From JBAYIE01 sp041665785 (GTDB lineage Bacteria; Bacteroidota; Bacteroidia; UKL13-3): a stretch of 64,000 nt of DNA. Shown here one piece after another: positions 1 to 8,491 of the stretch. Below the pieces are notes generated by a model, which was not told the DNA's origin, searched no databases, and saw only the letters and a list, made by a program, of their open reading frames with translations. The stretch covers positions 1 to 64,000 of the forward strand of contig JBAYIE010000015.1 of assembly GCA_041665785.1 (NCBI GenBank). Reading direction: 5' to 3'. The first letter of the stretch is position 1, and each line of letters opens with the position of its first letter. A program made the translations under genes and the position numbers.

Positions 1-63
1 CAAGGAATAGGAATGACTCCAAATGATGCGTACACAAAATCTATCCAGAAAATAGCCGCTTAA
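1..63 (+). CDS. 3' end of an unidentified gene (partial)
   Basis: Frame 1 is open from the left edge to a TAA at 61-63 and encodes the last 20 residues of a protein (ending SIQKIAA). The residues look like normal coding sequence, and the stop lies 34 bases before the next gene. Nothing in the fragment identifies a family. It may belong to the same transcription unit as the membrane protein and two-component genes that follow, but that is only suggested by the short spacing. It could also be a chance open frame. Confidence 0.45.
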   Translation, partial: QGIGMTPNDAYTKSIQKIAA

Positions 64-96
64 TGAATAGAAATATTAACTTAGCACAAGAACCTT

Positions 97-729
97 TTGG
101 TACAGAATGTTGGGAGTATTACACCATTTATAATGGGGATAGCCTTTTTCAAGTACTTTAACAATCAAGAACGATTCTTCTCGTATTACATTTTTATTTC
201 TTTTATAGCTGAAGTATTTATCTTTTTTACGACTGCTCTACATCTTCGCAATCATTATATAGTCAATACTTTCGCTGTAATAGAAACAAGCTTGCTACTC
301 TCTTTCCTCTATTCAATCACATCTTTGGATAAATATTCTAAATTCCTCTTACCATTAATTCCATTCTATATAGCGTTCTGGTGTTATTGTATTATTATGC
401 AAGGGATCGTGACAGTAAATTCAAACATCTTCCTTGCAAAAAACTTACTTATGATTATTGCTTCCTTGTATTCTCTATTTGTTCTTTTTACTTCAGATAC
501 TACTTTTCAAATATTTAAAAAGTCATTATTTTGGATTGGTATTGGAATATTTACATATTTTGTCCTAACAGTTGCAATTTATGGCTTAGCCAACCTCTTA
601 ATAGAAGATGCGTATTATTCTCATGTTTTCAGCATTACTAATAGTCTTGCAAATATCATTTCAAATATTTTATATTCAATTGGATTATTATGTCCCATAT
701 TAACCAAGAAATTGGCAATCTACTCATAA
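97..729 (+). CDS. polytopic membrane protein beside a two-component system
   Basis: I do not recognise the family. The 210 residues form roughly six or seven hydrophobic helices separated by very short loops, so it is an integral inner-membrane protein with almost no soluble part. The frame is closed by a TAG at 82-84, so the start is TTG at 97 or ATG at 133 (residue 13); there is no convincing ribosome binding site for either. Its 3' end overlaps the kinase gene by 40 bases in another frame, which argues for translational coupling. The neighbouring kinase has only one membrane helix and no periplasmic domain, so this protein may act as its sensor or input module. That role is inference. Confidence 0.7.
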   Translation: MVQNVGSITPFIMGIAFFKYFNNQERFFSYYIFISFIAEVFIFFTTALHLRNHYIVNTFAVIETSLLLSFLYSITSLDKYSKFLLPLIPFYIAFWCYCIIMQGIVTVNSNIFLAKNLLMIIASLYSLFVLFTSDTTFQIFKKSLFWIGIGIFTYFVLTVAIYGLANLLIEDAYYSHVFSITNSLANIISNILYSIGLLCPILTKKLAIYS

Positions 730-1463
730 TTTTAACTTTGGTATTTACGACCATAATTATTTTTGTGGCCTCATTAATCATTTATTCACAAAGAAAAATC
801 AGACAAAAACAGACTGAATCCTTTTATGCCATTCTAACTGCCGTCGAAAATGAAAAAGAAAGAGTTGCAAAAGATTTGCATGATCAAACAGGCCCAATTC
901 TTTCTAAAATTAGTATGAATATAGAGATTCTCGGAGAAGGACTAAAGGAAAATGAATGGATTAAGTTTAAGACTGAAAATAGACAATTGATTGAGCGACT
1001 TATTTCAGATATCAAAACAACCTCATATGATCTCATGCCTCGTGTGCTTCAAAGTCACCAATTATTAATTGCTTTGGAAGATTTATGTGAGATGATGGCG
1101 AGAGGACTGAAAACAGAGATTGAGTATAATTCTGAAGGAGAATTACCTAACATTAATAAACAAGCAGAGTTGAATATTTATCGAATTGTCCAGGAAATAG
1201 TAAACAATGCGATTAATTATGCTGATGCGAGCATTATTAAAGTTCTACCTAAAGTAACAAAGGCACATTTTATCATAGATATATCTGACAATGGAAAAGG
1301 ATTCGATTTAGAAAAAGTAATGAAAAGTACTAGAAAGGGCATTGGATTACAGAATATTCAAAGTAGAGTTGAATTATTGGATGGAAAAATGACGTTTTCT
1401 ACTATTCTTAATAAAGGAACATCGTATAACATTATGTTCCTTCTCAGCAAATTAGAATCATAA
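690..1463 (+). CDS. sensor histidine kinase, NarL/DesK class (HisKA_3)
   Basis: A 257-residue histidine kinase. One membrane helix spans about residues 10-32. A HisKA_3-type dimerisation segment follows with the phosphoacceptor His64 in ERVAKDLHDQTGP. The C-terminal HATPase_c domain shows the N box (IVQEIVNNAINYA), the G1 box DNGKGF and the G2 box GIGLQNIQSRVELLDG. Kinases of this class phosphorylate LuxR-type response regulators, and such a regulator follows directly, with stop and start overlapping by one base (TAATG at 1461-1465). There is no PAS, GAF or periplasmic sensor domain, so the signal must come through the membrane segment or a partner such as the overlapping upstream membrane protein. 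The family call is secure; the stimulus is unknown. Confidence 0.93.
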   Translation: MSHINQEIGNLLIILTLVFTTIIIFVASLIIYSQRKIRQKQTESFYAILTAVENEKERVAKDLHDQTGPILSKISMNIEILGEGLKENEWIKFKTENRQLIERLISDIKTTSYDLMPRVLQSHQLLIALEDLCEMMARGLKTEIEYNSEGELPNINKQAELNIYRIVQEIVNNAINYADASIIKVLPKVTKAHFIIDISDNGKGFDLEKVMKSTRKGIGLQNIQSRVELLDGKMTFSTILNKGTSYNIMFLLSKLES

Positions 1464-2137
1464 TGGAGCAAAGTAAGGGGCTTAAAATAATAATTGCAGA
1501 TGATCATACCCTTTTCAGGGAAGGCCTGGAATTATTACTTAATAGAATTCCGTTTATTAAAAAAGTCATTCATGCTGAGAATGGGCAAAAAGCATTACTT
1601 ATTTGTGGAAAGGAGAAGTTTGATATAATTTTAATGGATATTGAAATGCCTGTAATGGATGGGATAATGGCAACAAGACAAATAAAAGTGCAGTACCCCC
1701 ACGTGAAAATTATAGCATTGACAACATATACCAACCTGAGATATATTTTGGACTTATATGATGCAGGTGTAATAGGCTATCTGCAAAAAAACACTCATTT
1801 AGATGAGTTAACAAAAGCAATCAATTTAGCAAGTCAAAACGAACAGTATTTTTGCAAAGAGGTAGCGGATGTTCTATTTAAAGTTTTAATTAAAAGAACT
1901 AAAACAAAAGAAGTTCCCGATAAACACAAGGATCACATCACTGAAAGAGAATGTGAAATACTAAAGCTTATTTGTGAGCAATACTCAGCTGAGGAAATAG
2001 GAATAAAATTATCCATATCTCCTAACACGGTAAAAAGGCATAAACAACGCCTTTTCACAAAAACAGATTCAATTAATGTTGCTGGTTTGGTGATACATGC
2101 AATTAAGAAAGGGATTTTTAAAGTCACACCAGAATAA
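1463..2137 (+). CDS. response regulator, NarL/FixJ family (REC + LuxR HTH)
   Basis: A 224-residue DNA-binding response regulator. The receiver domain (about 6-125) has the acidic pair Asp13-Asp14, the phosphoacceptor Asp59 in ILMDIEMP, the ALTTYT switch segment and a conserved Lys in YLQKNTH. The C-terminal LuxR-type helix-turn-helix (about 156-222) contains LTERE-like ITERECEIL and the recognition segment SISPNTVKRHKQRL. It is the cognate partner of the kinase whose stop codon overlaps its start. Target genes cannot be read from the window. Like the two genes before it, its sequence is visibly AT-rich compared with the genes further right. Confidence 0.95.
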   Translation: MEQSKGLKIIIADDHTLFREGLELLLNRIPFIKKVIHAENGQKALLICGKEKFDIILMDIEMPVMDGIMATRQIKVQYPHVKIIALTTYTNLRYILDLYDAGVIGYLQKNTHLDELTKAINLASQNEQYFCKEVADVLFKVLIKRTKTKEVPDKHKDHITERECEILKLICEQYSAEEIGIKLSISPNTVKRHKQRLFTKTDSINVAGLVIHAIKKGIFKVTPE

Positions 2138-2412
2138 AGGGTTTGGGGTCCCTAACGAGTCATTTTTCGAACTTTTCACAAATGATGTTCAGTTGTTGTC
2201 GTTGATAAACAGACAGGGTGGAAAGCAGGGTCCGAACCACCTATTTAACTTACCAGTCAACCTGCTTAAAACCTTCAAGACTCTTCAAACATAGCACTTC
2301 CTGCCTTTCCGAATGCAGGATCCAAAATGAGGGCCAAAAATTATTGAATAGCCTTAGGAGCAACAGCAGAATCAAAAAAACCTATCTCTATATGAAAGCC
2401 CTGTTGTTTAAA
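2138..2412. other. intergenic region, no gene recognised
   Basis: This lies between the response regulator and the convergent ABC exporter gene. Short open frames cross it but none shows a signal peptide, motif or codon pattern that I trust. It contains a small inverted repeat with CCTGC and GCAGG arms around 2300-2324 whose loop includes TTTCCGAATGC, a string that recurs in the hairpin at 32615-32632. No U-tract terminator and no tRNA-like fold was found. Confidence 0.4.
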
Positions 2413-4173
2413 TCAGGCGGTAGCCATCTCTTCTTTCCTCTCCCCAATCTGCTGCCTCCACATTGCATAGTACAAACCTTTTTCCAGCAGTAAACTTTCG
2501 TGCGTTCCCGTTTCTGCAATCTCTCCCTTTTCTAAAACAATGATGCGGTTGGCATGCATGATGGTAGATAAACGATGTGCAATAATGACGGTGATCTGAG
2601 AGCCCATTTCGGAAACAGAACGGATGGTATTGGTGATTTCTTCTTCCGTAAGAGAATCCAGGGCCGAGGTGGCTTCATCAAATACCATCAGTTTGGGATG
2701 GCGCAGCAGTGCACGGGCAATCGATAAACGTTGCTTTTCTCCACCGGATATTTTCATTCCGCCTTCTCCGATCAATGTATCTATGCCCTTATCGCTTCGT
2801 GCCAGTAAACTCTGACAGGCTGCTTTCTGCAATACATCCATGATCTCATGATCGGTTGCCTCCGGATTTACAAATTGCAGGTTTTCTTTGATAGAACCGG
2901 AAAACAATTGGGTATCCTGAGTCACAAATCCAATCTGGTTGCGTAAACTATTGATCTCTGCCTGATTTGAAGAAATACCGTTATAATAAATTTCACCTTC
3001 GTCGGGTTTGTATAAGCCCACCAATAATTTAACCAGGGTAGTTTTACCCGACCCTGACGGTCCCACAAAGGCAATTGTTTCTCCATTATGTGCCTCAAAA
3101 TTGATCTGATGCAAAGCCCTGTTCATAGCAGTGCGGTGTTTGAACCCAACGGCCTCAAAACGCAACGATTCTACCGGACCAATTTCCACGGCATCTTTCG
3201 GAGCGGTTTCAGCCGGTAATTGCATGATGCGTTCAAAATTATTGAGCGATGTTTCCGCCTCACGATAACTCAGGATTACGTTGCCGATTTCCTGCAGGGG
3301 ACCAAAAATAAAGAAGGAATAAAATTGCAGGGTCATCAATTGCCCGAGCGTTACTTTATCGTGAAACAAGAGATACATCAGCATAAACAAAATAGTCTGG
3401 CGCAATAAATTCACGAAAGTACCTTGTACAAAACTGATACTGCGAATGTCCTTCACCTTTTTGAGTTCCAGCTTCAGTATTTTATGCGAAGTATCGTTGA
3501 GTCGTATGATTTCCTGATTGGTAAGTCCCAGGCTCTTGATCAATTCAATATTGCGTAAACTTTCTGTGGTAGATCCGGCCAGAATATTGGTTTCGCGCAC
3601 AATATTCTTTTGCACGGCCTTGATGCGTTTCGATAAAATACTGGTAATATAACCTAACAACAGCGTGGCTGCAAAGTAGACCGGAATGAGCCATACATAA
3701 ACCTGAATGGAATAGATCAGCACAAATACAATTCCCACCAGACTGGTAAAAAATACATTGATAAAATTGCTGATCAGCTTTTCGCTGTCGGATCTGACTT
3801 TTTGTAAAATGCTCAGCGTTTCACCACTACGCTGGTCTTCAAATTCGCGGAATTGCAACGACAACGAATGCTTCAGTCCATCGGTATACATGGCCACTCC
3901 TACTTTTTGTATGATCAGGCTTTGGGTATAATCCTGAAAGGCTTTGGCAATGCGGCTTACCATGGCAACCCCAATGGCTGCTCCTACAAGCGTAGCCACA
4001 CCGCGTACAAAGGTATCTTCCGTAAACCCTGTTGGATGCTGGGCAAACCGGTCGATCAGCTTTCCGTAAATAAACGGATCAAGCAGGGAGAATACCTGAT
4101 TGATAGTAGCCAATAACAAGGCCAGAGCAATAAGAGGCTTATGCCCCTTAAGGTATTGAATTAAAATTTTCAT
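2413..4173 (-). CDS. ABC exporter, fused permease and ATPase (MsbA-like)
   Basis: A half-transporter of 586 residues from the ATG at 4173. An N-terminal six-helix exporter domain (to about residue 310) is followed by an ATPase domain with Walker A GPSGSGKTT (371-379), signature ISGGEKQRLS (from about 475), Walker B LMVFDEATSALD (495-506) and the switch His in IIAHRLSTI (533). Homodimers of this family export lipids, peptides or drugs across the inner membrane; the substrate is not evident. A TTG 18 bases further upstream keeps the frame open, but it falls inside a good promoter -7 box, so I place the start at the ATG. It is transcribed separately from the upstream small gene. Confidence 0.93.
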   Translation of the reverse strand: MKILIQYLKGHKPLIALALLLATINQVFSLLDPFIYGKLIDRFAQHPTGFTEDTFVRGVATLVGAAIGVAMVSRIAKAFQDYTQSLIIQKVGVAMYTDGLKHSLSLQFREFEDQRSGETLSILQKVRSDSEKLISNFINVFFTSLVGIVFVLIYSIQVYVWLIPVYFAATLLLGYITSILSKRIKAVQKNIVRETNILAGSTTESLRNIELIKSLGLTNQEIIRLNDTSHKILKLELKKVKDIRSISFVQGTFVNLLRQTILFMLMYLLFHDKVTLGQLMTLQFYSFFIFGPLQEIGNVILSYREAETSLNNFERIMQLPAETAPKDAVEIGPVESLRFEAVGFKHRTAMNRALHQINFEAHNGETIAFVGPSGSGKTTLVKLLVGLYKPDEGEIYYNGISSNQAEINSLRNQIGFVTQDTQLFSGSIKENLQFVNPEATDHEIMDVLQKAACQSLLARSDKGIDTLIGEGGMKISGGEKQRLSIARALLRHPKLMVFDEATSALDSLTEEEITNTIRSVSEMGSQITVIIAHRLSTIMHANRIIVLEKGEIAETGTHESLLLEKGLYYAMWRQQIGERKEEMATA

Positions 4174-4188
4174 GTCTGTGATAGAAAA

Positions 4189-4220
4189 CAAAGATATTGG
4201 GTAAAAAGTTGTACTTACAA
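4189..4220 (-). promoter_or_regulatory. Bacteroidota-type promoter of the ABC exporter gene
   Basis: On the minus strand TTG (4218-4220), a 21-base spacer and TATCTTTG (4189-4196) match the Bacteroidota sigma consensus TTTG-N19-21-TAnnTTTG. Transcription would start about 10 bases before the ATG at 4173. The boxes begin right after the stop of the preceding gene. Confidence 0.6.
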
Positions 4221-4221
4221 C

Positions 4222-4560
4222 TTAATTGCATCCGCACTTGGGTCTTTCCAGTACTTTGCCGTCTTTGTCAATGGTCCGGCTGAGCCGCCCTTCCTCGTAT
4301 TCCGCCTTCCACAAGAGTGTTCCCATTTTCCATTTTTCTTTCAGCGTCATTCTCCCATATTCGTCGTAATACATCCAAACCTTGTGCTTTGAATCATTTT
4401 TATAATATCCGGTAACTTTCACTTTTCCATTCGCATATTTCTCGCGGTATTTCCCGTCCGGAGTACCTGCTAAAGCAAGCTGAAGCATGAGTACACCGGC
4501 CATCACCAACACATATGATCTGAAGCTAAACATTCGTGGCGTAAAGGTATTCCTTTTCAA
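4222..4560 (-). CDS. small secreted protein with YwqK/MORN-like repeats
   Basis: A 112-residue protein with an N-terminal signal sequence (hydrophobic stretch about 14-31, ending LALAG). The rest resembles the YwqK-type 'toxin-antitoxin antitoxin' or MORN-like repeat: successive short beta units such as YANGKVKVTGYYKND, WMYYDEYGRMTLKEKWK and AEYEEGRLSRTI. It ends with a Cys pair (KCGCN). In Bacteroidota such proteins are mostly periplasmic or surface-exposed and of unknown function, and the 'antitoxin' label is not supported by any toxin here. ATG at 4560 is the first start; the Met at residue 10 is an alternative. The gene has its own -7-like box (TAAATTTG) upstream, inside the inverted repeat at 4595-4633. 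Confidence 0.75.
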   Translation of the reverse strand: MKRNTFTPRMFSFRSYVLVMAGVLMLQLALAGTPDGKYREKYANGKVKVTGYYKNDSKHKVWMYYDEYGRMTLKEKWKMGTLLWKAEYEEGRLSRTIDKDGKVLERPKCGCN

Positions 4561-4594
4561 TTTATTGCCCTAATTCATCCCCTTCTTAAACAAA

Positions 4595-4633
4595 TTTAGC
4601 GCAACAAACCCTATCCGGATCTGCTGCGCTAAA
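4595..4633 (-). terminator. inverted repeat downstream of the cohesin gene
   Basis: Perfect 9-base arms TTTAGCGCA (4595-4603) and TGCGCTAAA (4625-4633) flank 21 bases that contain the palindrome ATCCGGAT. On the minus strand the structure is followed by TTTGTTT, so it may terminate the upstream cohesin gene. Its distal arm also overlaps TAAATTTG, a possible -7 box for the small gene at 4560. Confidence 0.4.
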
Positions 4634-4670
4634 CTCATTTATTTTTAAGTAGATGCTGGTTTCTTTCCGG

Positions 4671-7600
4671 TTATCGGACTACAATAAATTTCATAAACCA
4701 GTTTTCGCCGGCATTGTGCAATTGAAGAATATAAACACCACAAGGTAACTCGGGAAAATGCAGCTCATTACGCGAATTGGCATCGATCTGCAATTGACCA
4801 ATCGTGTTACCTGCAAGATTTGTAATGATTGCTTTGTATGAATGACCCACTTTGTTCTCGATGGTAAATTCTCCGTTTGAAGGATTTGGATAAACCTGCA
4901 ACCAGGTAGCCTTTCCCATTTCTTGCAATCCAGTAGTTCCAGCCTGCTTCACAGTCAGATTCCGGGTAACCGTTCCCGCCTGCACCGTAATGGTAGCCTG
5001 ACGCGCTATGGATGATGGATTCGCATTTAAGGATACAAACAAGGTTGCATTTCCACTTCCACTCATTGGATTTACACCGGCCCAGGTTACCGGATTGTTC
5101 ACAGTCCAACTGCGGTTGCTGGTTACACTCACATTTTGACCTCCCCCTGCGGCAGTATAGTACAAGGTATCTACACTCAAACGCAAGCTATCCGGAAGTG
5201 GATTTACCGTGATAAGTTTAGAAACCGTATCGCCCAAACAACCGGCGGCACTACGCTCAACTACCCTTACACCACCATAGTCAGGTGAATTCCCCCAGGT
5301 AACCGAAATGGAATTCGTAGTGAACCCTCCCGACTGTATCCCGTTATATATGATCCAGAAATAAACCGATCCGGCTGTATTAGTTACCGAATACGTTTGT
5401 ACGGAATTTACAAATACATTGGCATTTCCGGTAATCACAGAAGTGACCGGTTTTGGATTCAATACAACGGAAGTATCGCGCATTAAATTTGCGCATGCGT
5501 TGGTGTCAGTAACCAAAACAGTATATACACCCGAAGTTCTGGCCGCGAAGCTATTCATCGTATCATTCAGGCTCACAGGAGTACCGTTTTTGTACCACAG
5601 GTATTTGCGGAAGAGATTTGCAGGAGTTGAAAGAACAACACTATCGCCTATGCAAAATGAAAGATTACCGGAAACACCCAACGCTATTTTTGCAGGACGT
5701 GGATAAATGATAACTTCAGTACTGTTGGTAAAGCTGGTATCGCAAGCACCGGTAGCACCCCACTTTATTGCATACAACGAATAGATGCCATTCATCAGCA
5801 TTGTTGCAGCTCCTCTGCTTATTTGCTGGCCAGTGTCGCTATAACCACCCGGTCCATTCCAACGGTACGTAATATTGGCCAAAAAGGATGCAGTCAGTTT
5901 TAATGTATCGCCTTCACATAATGCAGGATGTAACTGAATCTCCGGCGCATCCTGTTGAATATTGAACAAGTTAATTATGGTATCTGGCATGAAGGTAAAA
6001 CATCCTGATGCATTGGTAACCCGCACAGAATAAGTTCCGGATTGCAGTGCAATGTATTCATGCATTGTATCCGCATTATTCATAGTTATTGTTCCATTGA
6101 AATACCAACGATATTGATTTCCATTTGTAAGCGGGATACTGAGTTTAACACTGTCGGTTCCACAAGAATTACCATAAGCACTTAAAGCAATCAATATCGG
6201 ATCCGGAGGAAGTACAGCCGTTACCACAATTGTATCTATTGCAAAGCAACCGCCCGGGCTGGTAACTCGTACCCAAAATAGTCCTGACGTATCAACCGAA
6301 ATAGCTGATCCCATTTCCTGATTGCTCCAGAAATAATTTCCATTTGGAACGGTGGCATCCAGAAAAATGGTTGCACCATAACAAAATGACGTGTCAGGGC
6401 CCAAATTCACCACCGGATTTGAAAATACCTGAAACTGTATCGCGTTGGTATCGTTGTTGGCATATACATCTCCCAAGACATGCACAAATACCCGTAAATT
6501 GAACATACCCGGTGTATCCAGCACTACAGTTTGTTTAAACCGGTAATACAATGAATTGTTTTTGCTGAGATTGGCAGTAAAAACTATGGTATCCATAGAC
6601 ACCGGTCCATTATTCAACTGGTATCCAACTAACGCGGTATCGCCCGGATAAAAAGTTACATTATCGTAATTGTAAATTACGGCGCTCACTGTATCGCGAA
6701 TTTGTTTCGGACAGGTATTCCAACTTCCTGGAATTGAACTAATGCCCAAATCCTTTTGCAATGCGGCAACTATATTGAGCTGACCGTTTTGCGGTTTACC
6801 AAAAAAATCTCCTTCATTAAACAACAAATCAGAAAGCTGAAAATATACGCCAGATCCCGGATTTAATCCGGTATCCAGCTTCATTTGAATGCGTAACAAA
6901 ATCCCATTGGTTTGAATCGGATTTACTCCTGCCATCGCAACAATGATTTTATTCCCCTGCACATGTTGGGTAACAGACCAATTGGAACTCACTGAATTCG
7001 CATTCGTAATTTGTATGGAATCCAAAGCACCCTGGGTGAATTGTATGGTAAATTGAATGGAATTCAGATTGCGTTGGCCGGTCAGGTTAGCAATAAATAC
7101 CGGGTAGGTTATCCAACTTCCTTTCAACACGCTGACTTCAGGCAATTCAATGGATGCATCAAAAATTTGAAGGGGATCACTTTGAACGATAGCATTCAAA
7201 CTGTCTTTCACTATTACGCGCACCTTGCCACCCTTGCGTGCTGTAAAAATACCCAATGCATTTATACTTCCACTCGAAGTATCCGACACAGAGAACTGAT
7301 AAGGCGCACGTCCTCCGTTTGCCGTAAATTGCTGCGTTTGACCTGTGAAATAGTTGCCATAAAGGGGATTAATGGTTAGGGCATTGATGCTATAAAAATA
7401 GAGCCAGCCATTTCCCGGATTCACCTGGATACTTTGGTTAAATACAATATCCTGAGTTGTTATATTGAATCCTATTGGATTGAGAACTCGAAAGCGGATC
7501 TTTAACAAATCTCCCTGGCCAACCAAAGGATTTACACCTGCAAAAGTGATATGAATATAATTCGAATAGACCTTATAGTTCACTATGTAATTCTGCAAAA

Positions 7601-8465
7601 GTGTATTGGTGAGAATAACGGAATCGGGAACTGCATTCGGGGCATAAAAATTGATTCGCATACTTCCGGATATAACACCTAATGCAGTGGTATTATTGAT
7701 CCGAATAGGATACAGTATATTGGCTAAAGGTAACACAGTTGTATCAGGCAAAATCAATTTCAAGGCACGTATTTCAATGGCGTCTGTAGTATCCACAATT
7801 CCATTCGATGATTGAACCCTTACCGCTGTTTTACCCACCGCCAGTGCATGCAGCATACCTGTCGAAGTAATGCTGGCTACCACCGGATTCAACACCTGAA
7901 AAGTGTAAGGTGGAATTCCGCCATTCACAAAAACACGTGTGCTGTCGCCAATGGTTATTGGATTATTATTGTTAAAATATGCCTGTATACTGGGAGGGTT
8001 AGTCACGATCAGATTCCCATCATCCAGATTCAACGCAGGTAATCCCTGATTGAAGAAACACGTTGAGCTGCCATTGAAATAAGTAAAATAATTTCCTGCA
8101 GTATTCAACTTCATTTGCAGGTAAAACAACACTCCTGTTCCGGTTAATGCATTTGCGCCGGCAGCAGAAATTGTTATTTGACCCGAAGCGGTATTCACGG
8201 AATATGTAGGCGTTGCAAATCCGGCACTCATGGTTCCCGTTGTTACGATACCAAGAAAAGAAACCGGATTGTTGTAAACGTTGATTTTAAACTGGTAGGC
8301 CAGTACATTCTTTCCACTTACCGAAGAATCAACGTAGATCGGATATTCCATCACCGTACCGGTAATTCCGGTTGTATCGGGCATTCTGACCCGGATGGTT
8401 TGCGCGGTTGATTGCACCACGCAAATCCAGATCAGGATGAAACCCCATAAAAATTTAGTTCTCAT
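4671..8465 (-). CDS. T9SS-secreted protein with three cohesin-like domains
   Basis: 1264 residues from the ATG at 8465, which begins a clear signal peptide (about 1-22, ending STAQT); an in-frame extension upstream would overlap the neighbouring gene and hide this signal, so I reject it. Three cohesin-like beta-sandwich domains (about 24-155, 236-365, 438-566) alternate with short Ig/Big-like domains (about 160-232, 370-434). Shared cohesin features are the opening V-x-V/L-P strand, YPIYV/YPIRI/YPVFI, and a late hydrophobic strand after A-G-V/A-N. Several PKD/Ig-like units follow, then a BACON-like domain before a T9SS type A signal (1189-1264, YPNPSNGEF). Cohesins bind dockerins; the gene 26 bases upstream encodes a dockerin. 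It is therefore a likely surface scaffold. Binding has not been shown by sequence alone. Confidence 0.85.
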   Translation of the reverse strand: MRTKFLWGFILIWICVVQSTAQTIRVRMPDTTGITGTVMEYPIYVDSSVSGKNVLAYQFKINVYNNPVSFLGIVTTGTMSAGFATPTYSVNTASGQITISAAGANALTGTGVLFYLQMKLNTAGNYFTYFNGSSTCFFNQGLPALNLDDGNLIVTNPPSIQAYFNNNNPITIGDSTRVFVNGGIPPYTFQVLNPVVASITSTGMLHALAVGKTAVRVQSSNGIVDTTDAIEIRALKLILPDTTVLPLANILYPIRINNTTALGVISGSMRINFYAPNAVPDSVILTNTLLQNYIVNYKVYSNYIHITFAGVNPLVGQGDLLKIRFRVLNPIGFNITTQDIVFNQSIQVNPGNGWLYFYSINALTINPLYGNYFTGQTQQFTANGGRAPYQFSVSDTSSGSINALGIFTARKGGKVRVIVKDSLNAIVQSDPLQIFDASIELPEVSVLKGSWITYPVFIANLTGQRNLNSIQFTIQFTQGALDSIQITNANSVSSNWSVTQHVQGNKIIVAMAGVNPIQTNGILLRIQMKLDTGLNPGSGVYFQLSDLLFNEGDFFGKPQNGQLNIVAALQKDLGISSIPGSWNTCPKQIRDTVSAVIYNYDNVTFYPGDTALVGYQLNNGPVSMDTIVFTANLSKNNSLYYRFKQTVVLDTPGMFNLRVFVHVLGDVYANNDTNAIQFQVFSNPVVNLGPDTSFCYGATIFLDATVPNGNYFWSNQEMGSAISVDTSGLFWVRVTSPGGCFAIDTIVVTAVLPPDPILIALSAYGNSCGTDSVKLSIPLTNGNQYRWYFNGTITMNNADTMHEYIALQSGTYSVRVTNASGCFTFMPDTIINLFNIQQDAPEIQLHPALCEGDTLKLTASFLANITYRWNGPGGYSDTGQQISRGAATMLMNGIYSLYAIKWGATGACDTSFTNSTEVIIYPRPAKIALGVSGNLSFCIGDSVVLSTPANLFRKYLWYKNGTPVSLNDTMNSFAARTSGVYTVLVTDTNACANLMRDTSVVLNPKPVTSVITGNANVFVNSVQTYSVTNTAGSVYFWIIYNGIQSGGFTTNSISVTWGNSPDYGGVRVVERSAAGCLGDTVSKLITVNPLPDSLRLSVDTLYYTAAGGGQNVSVTSNRSWTVNNPVTWAGVNPMSGSGNATLFVSLNANPSSIARQATITVQAGTVTRNLTVKQAGTTGLQEMGKATWLQVYPNPSNGEFTIENKVGHSYKAIITNLAGNTIGQLQIDANSRNELHFPELPCGVYILQLHNAGENWFMKFIVVR

Positions 8466-8491
8466 ACAATGCGTGTTTAATGGATCAACCG

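Noticed and set aside
2225..2250. tRNA remnant suggested by a T-loop-like string GGTTCGGACC (minus strand)
   Set aside because: No acceptor, anticodon or D-arm pairing could be found around it.
2218..2493. 91-residue plus-strand frame across the gap and the end of the ABC exporter gene
   Set aside because: No motif, and it runs antisense into the exporter coding region; likely chance.
4174..4191. TTG start of the ABC exporter at 4191
   Set aside because: The TTG lies inside the TATCTTTG promoter box, so it should not be transcribed.
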